Below are positions 7,278-7,824 of a stretch of 7,824 bases of DNA, in pieces. Each line of letters opens with the position of its first letter. The first letter of the stretch is position 1. The DNA lies in contig DASTCC010000039.1 of the NCBI GenBank assembly GCA_035711465.1, positions 1 through 7,824 on the forward strand, written 5' to 3'. This stretch comes from DASTCC01 sp035711465 (GTDB taxonomy: Bacteria; Acidobacteriota; Vicinamibacteria; Vicinamibacterales; SCN-69-37). The notes below the pieces were generated by a model that was not told the origin of the DNA, searched no databases, and was given only the letters and a program-made list of their open reading frames with translations. Position numbers and translations under genes: made by a program.

Positions 7278-7343
7278 GAAGAAGGTGCGGAGGCTTGGGG
7301 CTGGAAGGCTTGGACCCGCACGTGTCCTCGCCTCGCGCCTCCG
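7278..7343. other. Convergent intergenic region with a weak inverted repeat
   Basis: Only 66 bases lie between the convergent stops. GCGGAGGC (7287-7294) and GCCTCCGC (7337-7344) are perfect 8-base inverted arms with a 42-base loop, and GTGCGG/CCGCAC (7285-7290, 7316-7321) form shorter arms. AGGCTTGG occurs twice, 15 bases apart (7291, 7306). No U-run follows on either strand, so this is not a classic intrinsic terminator; it may serve as a weak bidirectional one or have no role. Confidence 0.3.
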
Positions 7344-7739
7344 CTAAGGTATGTACGCAATGCAGTCGATTTCGACGCGCAGCCCGTCCCCGGGAAGCGC
7401 GGCAGCCTGAATCGTCGTCCGCGCCGGGCGATGACCCGCGAACATGCGCTCGTAGACGGCGTTCATGCGCGTGAACTCCGACATGTCGAGCAGAAACACA
7501 CCGCACCGCAGCACGTACGGCAGATCGGATCCCGCCGCGTTGAGAATCGCCTGAAGATTTCGAAAGACCTGCTCGGTCTGCGTCTCGACGTCCGGTCCGG
7601 CGAGCTGACCGGTGGCCGGATCGGTAGCCCCCTGGCCGGAGACGAAGACGAGCCGGTCGAGCCCGGTTGCGGGCGAGTACGGGCCGACGGGGCTGGGCAG
7701 CTCGGGCGCGTGCACGAGGCGATGCGAAGTGTTGGCCAT
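7344..7739 (-). CDS. ridA: RidA family (YjgF/YER057c/UK114) enamine/imine deaminase
   Basis: A 131-residue cytoplasmic protein of normal family length. RidA forms trimers and hydrolyses reactive enamines/imines such as 2-aminoacrylate, released by PLP-dependent enzymes, to ketoacids and ammonia. The family signatures are present: PVGPYSPA (17-24, with the active-site-region Tyr21), LVFVSGQGATDPATG (30-44), the helix TEQVFRNLQAILNAAG (55-70), and the C-terminal block PARTTIQAAALPGDGLRVEI (105-124). Arg107 and Glu123 are at the positions of the substrate-binding Arg and catalytic-region Glu of E. coli RidA. The Arg in PAR marks deaminase-competent members, so activity is likely; the group has other subfamilies with unknown substrates. 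The ATG at 7737-7739 has no Shine-Dalgarno site but a TAGAAT hexamer 7 bases upstream. It faces the TPR/protease gene tail to tail and shows no functional link to it. Confidence 0.95.
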   Translation of the reverse strand: MANTSHRLVHAPELPSPVGPYSPATGLDRLVFVSGQGATDPATGQLAGPDVETQTEQVFRNLQAILNAAGSDLPYVLRCGVFLLDMSEFTRMNAVYERMFAGHRPARTTIQAAALPGDGLRVEIDCIAYIP

Positions 7740-7746
7740 GCGCGGG

Positions 7747-7752
7747 ATTCTA
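7747..7752 (-). promoter_or_regulatory. -10 hexamer TAGAAT, leaderless start of ridA
   Basis: TAGAAT on the minus strand lies 7 bases before the ATG at 7739, placing the transcription start at or one base before the start codon. The context, ATAGAATCCCGCGC then ATG, closely resembles the CPBP start, GTAGAATCGCGCC then GTG. No clear -35 box is present; the expected -35 region falls in the inverted repeat next to it. Confidence 0.55.
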
Positions 7753-7754
7753 TT

Positions 7755-7774
7755 AAGATCTGGGGTCAGATCTT
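7755..7774. repeat. Inverted repeat upstream of the ridA -10
   Basis: AAGATCT (7755-7761) and AGATCTT (7768-7774) are perfect 7-base inverted arms around a 6-base spacer, GGGGTC. The palindrome starts 2 bases from the ridA -10 hexamer and covers its spacer and -35 region. It could be an operator, or a hairpin at the end of the AT-richer repetitive sequence that follows. The two explanations cannot be separated here. Confidence 0.6.
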
Positions 7775-7824
7775 GAATTGCAGCATTTGGTGCCAGGTCT
7801 TGAATGTTTTTCCGATGTTTTTCC
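7767..7824. repeat. Short direct repeats at the right edge, possible end of a repetitive element
   Basis: CAGATCTTGAAT (7767-7778) and CAGGTCTTGAAT (7794-7805) are direct repeats, 11 of 12 matching, 27 bases apart. ATGTTTTTCC occurs twice, at 7804-7813 and 7815-7824, the second copy ending at the window edge. The stretch is clearly AT-richer than the rest of the window and has no open frame of note. Sequences with a GGGGTCAG(A/G)TCTTGAAT core remind me of repeats found beside REP-associated (IS200-like) transposases, but no transposase is visible here. Confidence 0.5.

Noticed and set aside
6863..7474. Plus-strand frame overlapping the protease and ridA genes
   Set aside because: Arg/His-rich shadow frame that runs through two well-supported genes and has no own start signal.

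Overview
The window is strongly GC-rich and almost fully coding. It holds four complete genes and one gene cut by the left edge. The proteins (a TPR/retropepsin-like exported protein, a very large CPBP-type membrane protease, a GT-C-like membrane protein, RidA), the GC-rich codon use and the apparently leaderless starts would fit an Acidobacteriota-type genome, perhaps Vicinamibacteria. That placement is an inference from style and not from a marker gene. I see no rRNA, tRNA, CRISPR array or complete mobile element.

Left part (1-5626, all minus strand). A divergent promoter region near 5630 drives a 1109-residue membrane protein with an intact CPBP/Abi (CAAX-protease-like) active site. Its stop codon overlaps, by 34 bases, the start of a 668-residue polytopic protein that resembles GT-C glycosyltransferases, so the two are probably one operon with coupled translation. 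After an 84-base gap, a third minus-strand gene with its own Shine-Dalgarno site begins at 239 and leaves the window at base 1; its first 79 residues show no domain I recognise.

Right part (5627-7824). A 127-base divergent intergenic region separates the protease operon from a plus-strand gene for an exported protein with TPR-like repeats followed by two aspartic-protease lobes, each with a DTG motif. It converges on a minus-strand ridA gene. The last 70 bases, upstream of ridA, are markedly AT-richer and full of short direct and inverted repeats, which suggests the edge of a repetitive or mobile element lying beyond the window.

Main points of interest: (1) the CPBP protein is an internal tandem duplication of [extracytoplasmic module + membrane domain], and the second membrane domain has lost the catalytic residues; (2) two minus-strand genes have TAGAAT placed 6-7 bases before the start codon and no Shine-Dalgarno site, which points to leaderless transcription; (3) a membrane metalloprotease and an exported two-lobed aspartic protease are divergently transcribed from one short region. 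I found no clear evidence for a complete, wholly new system.
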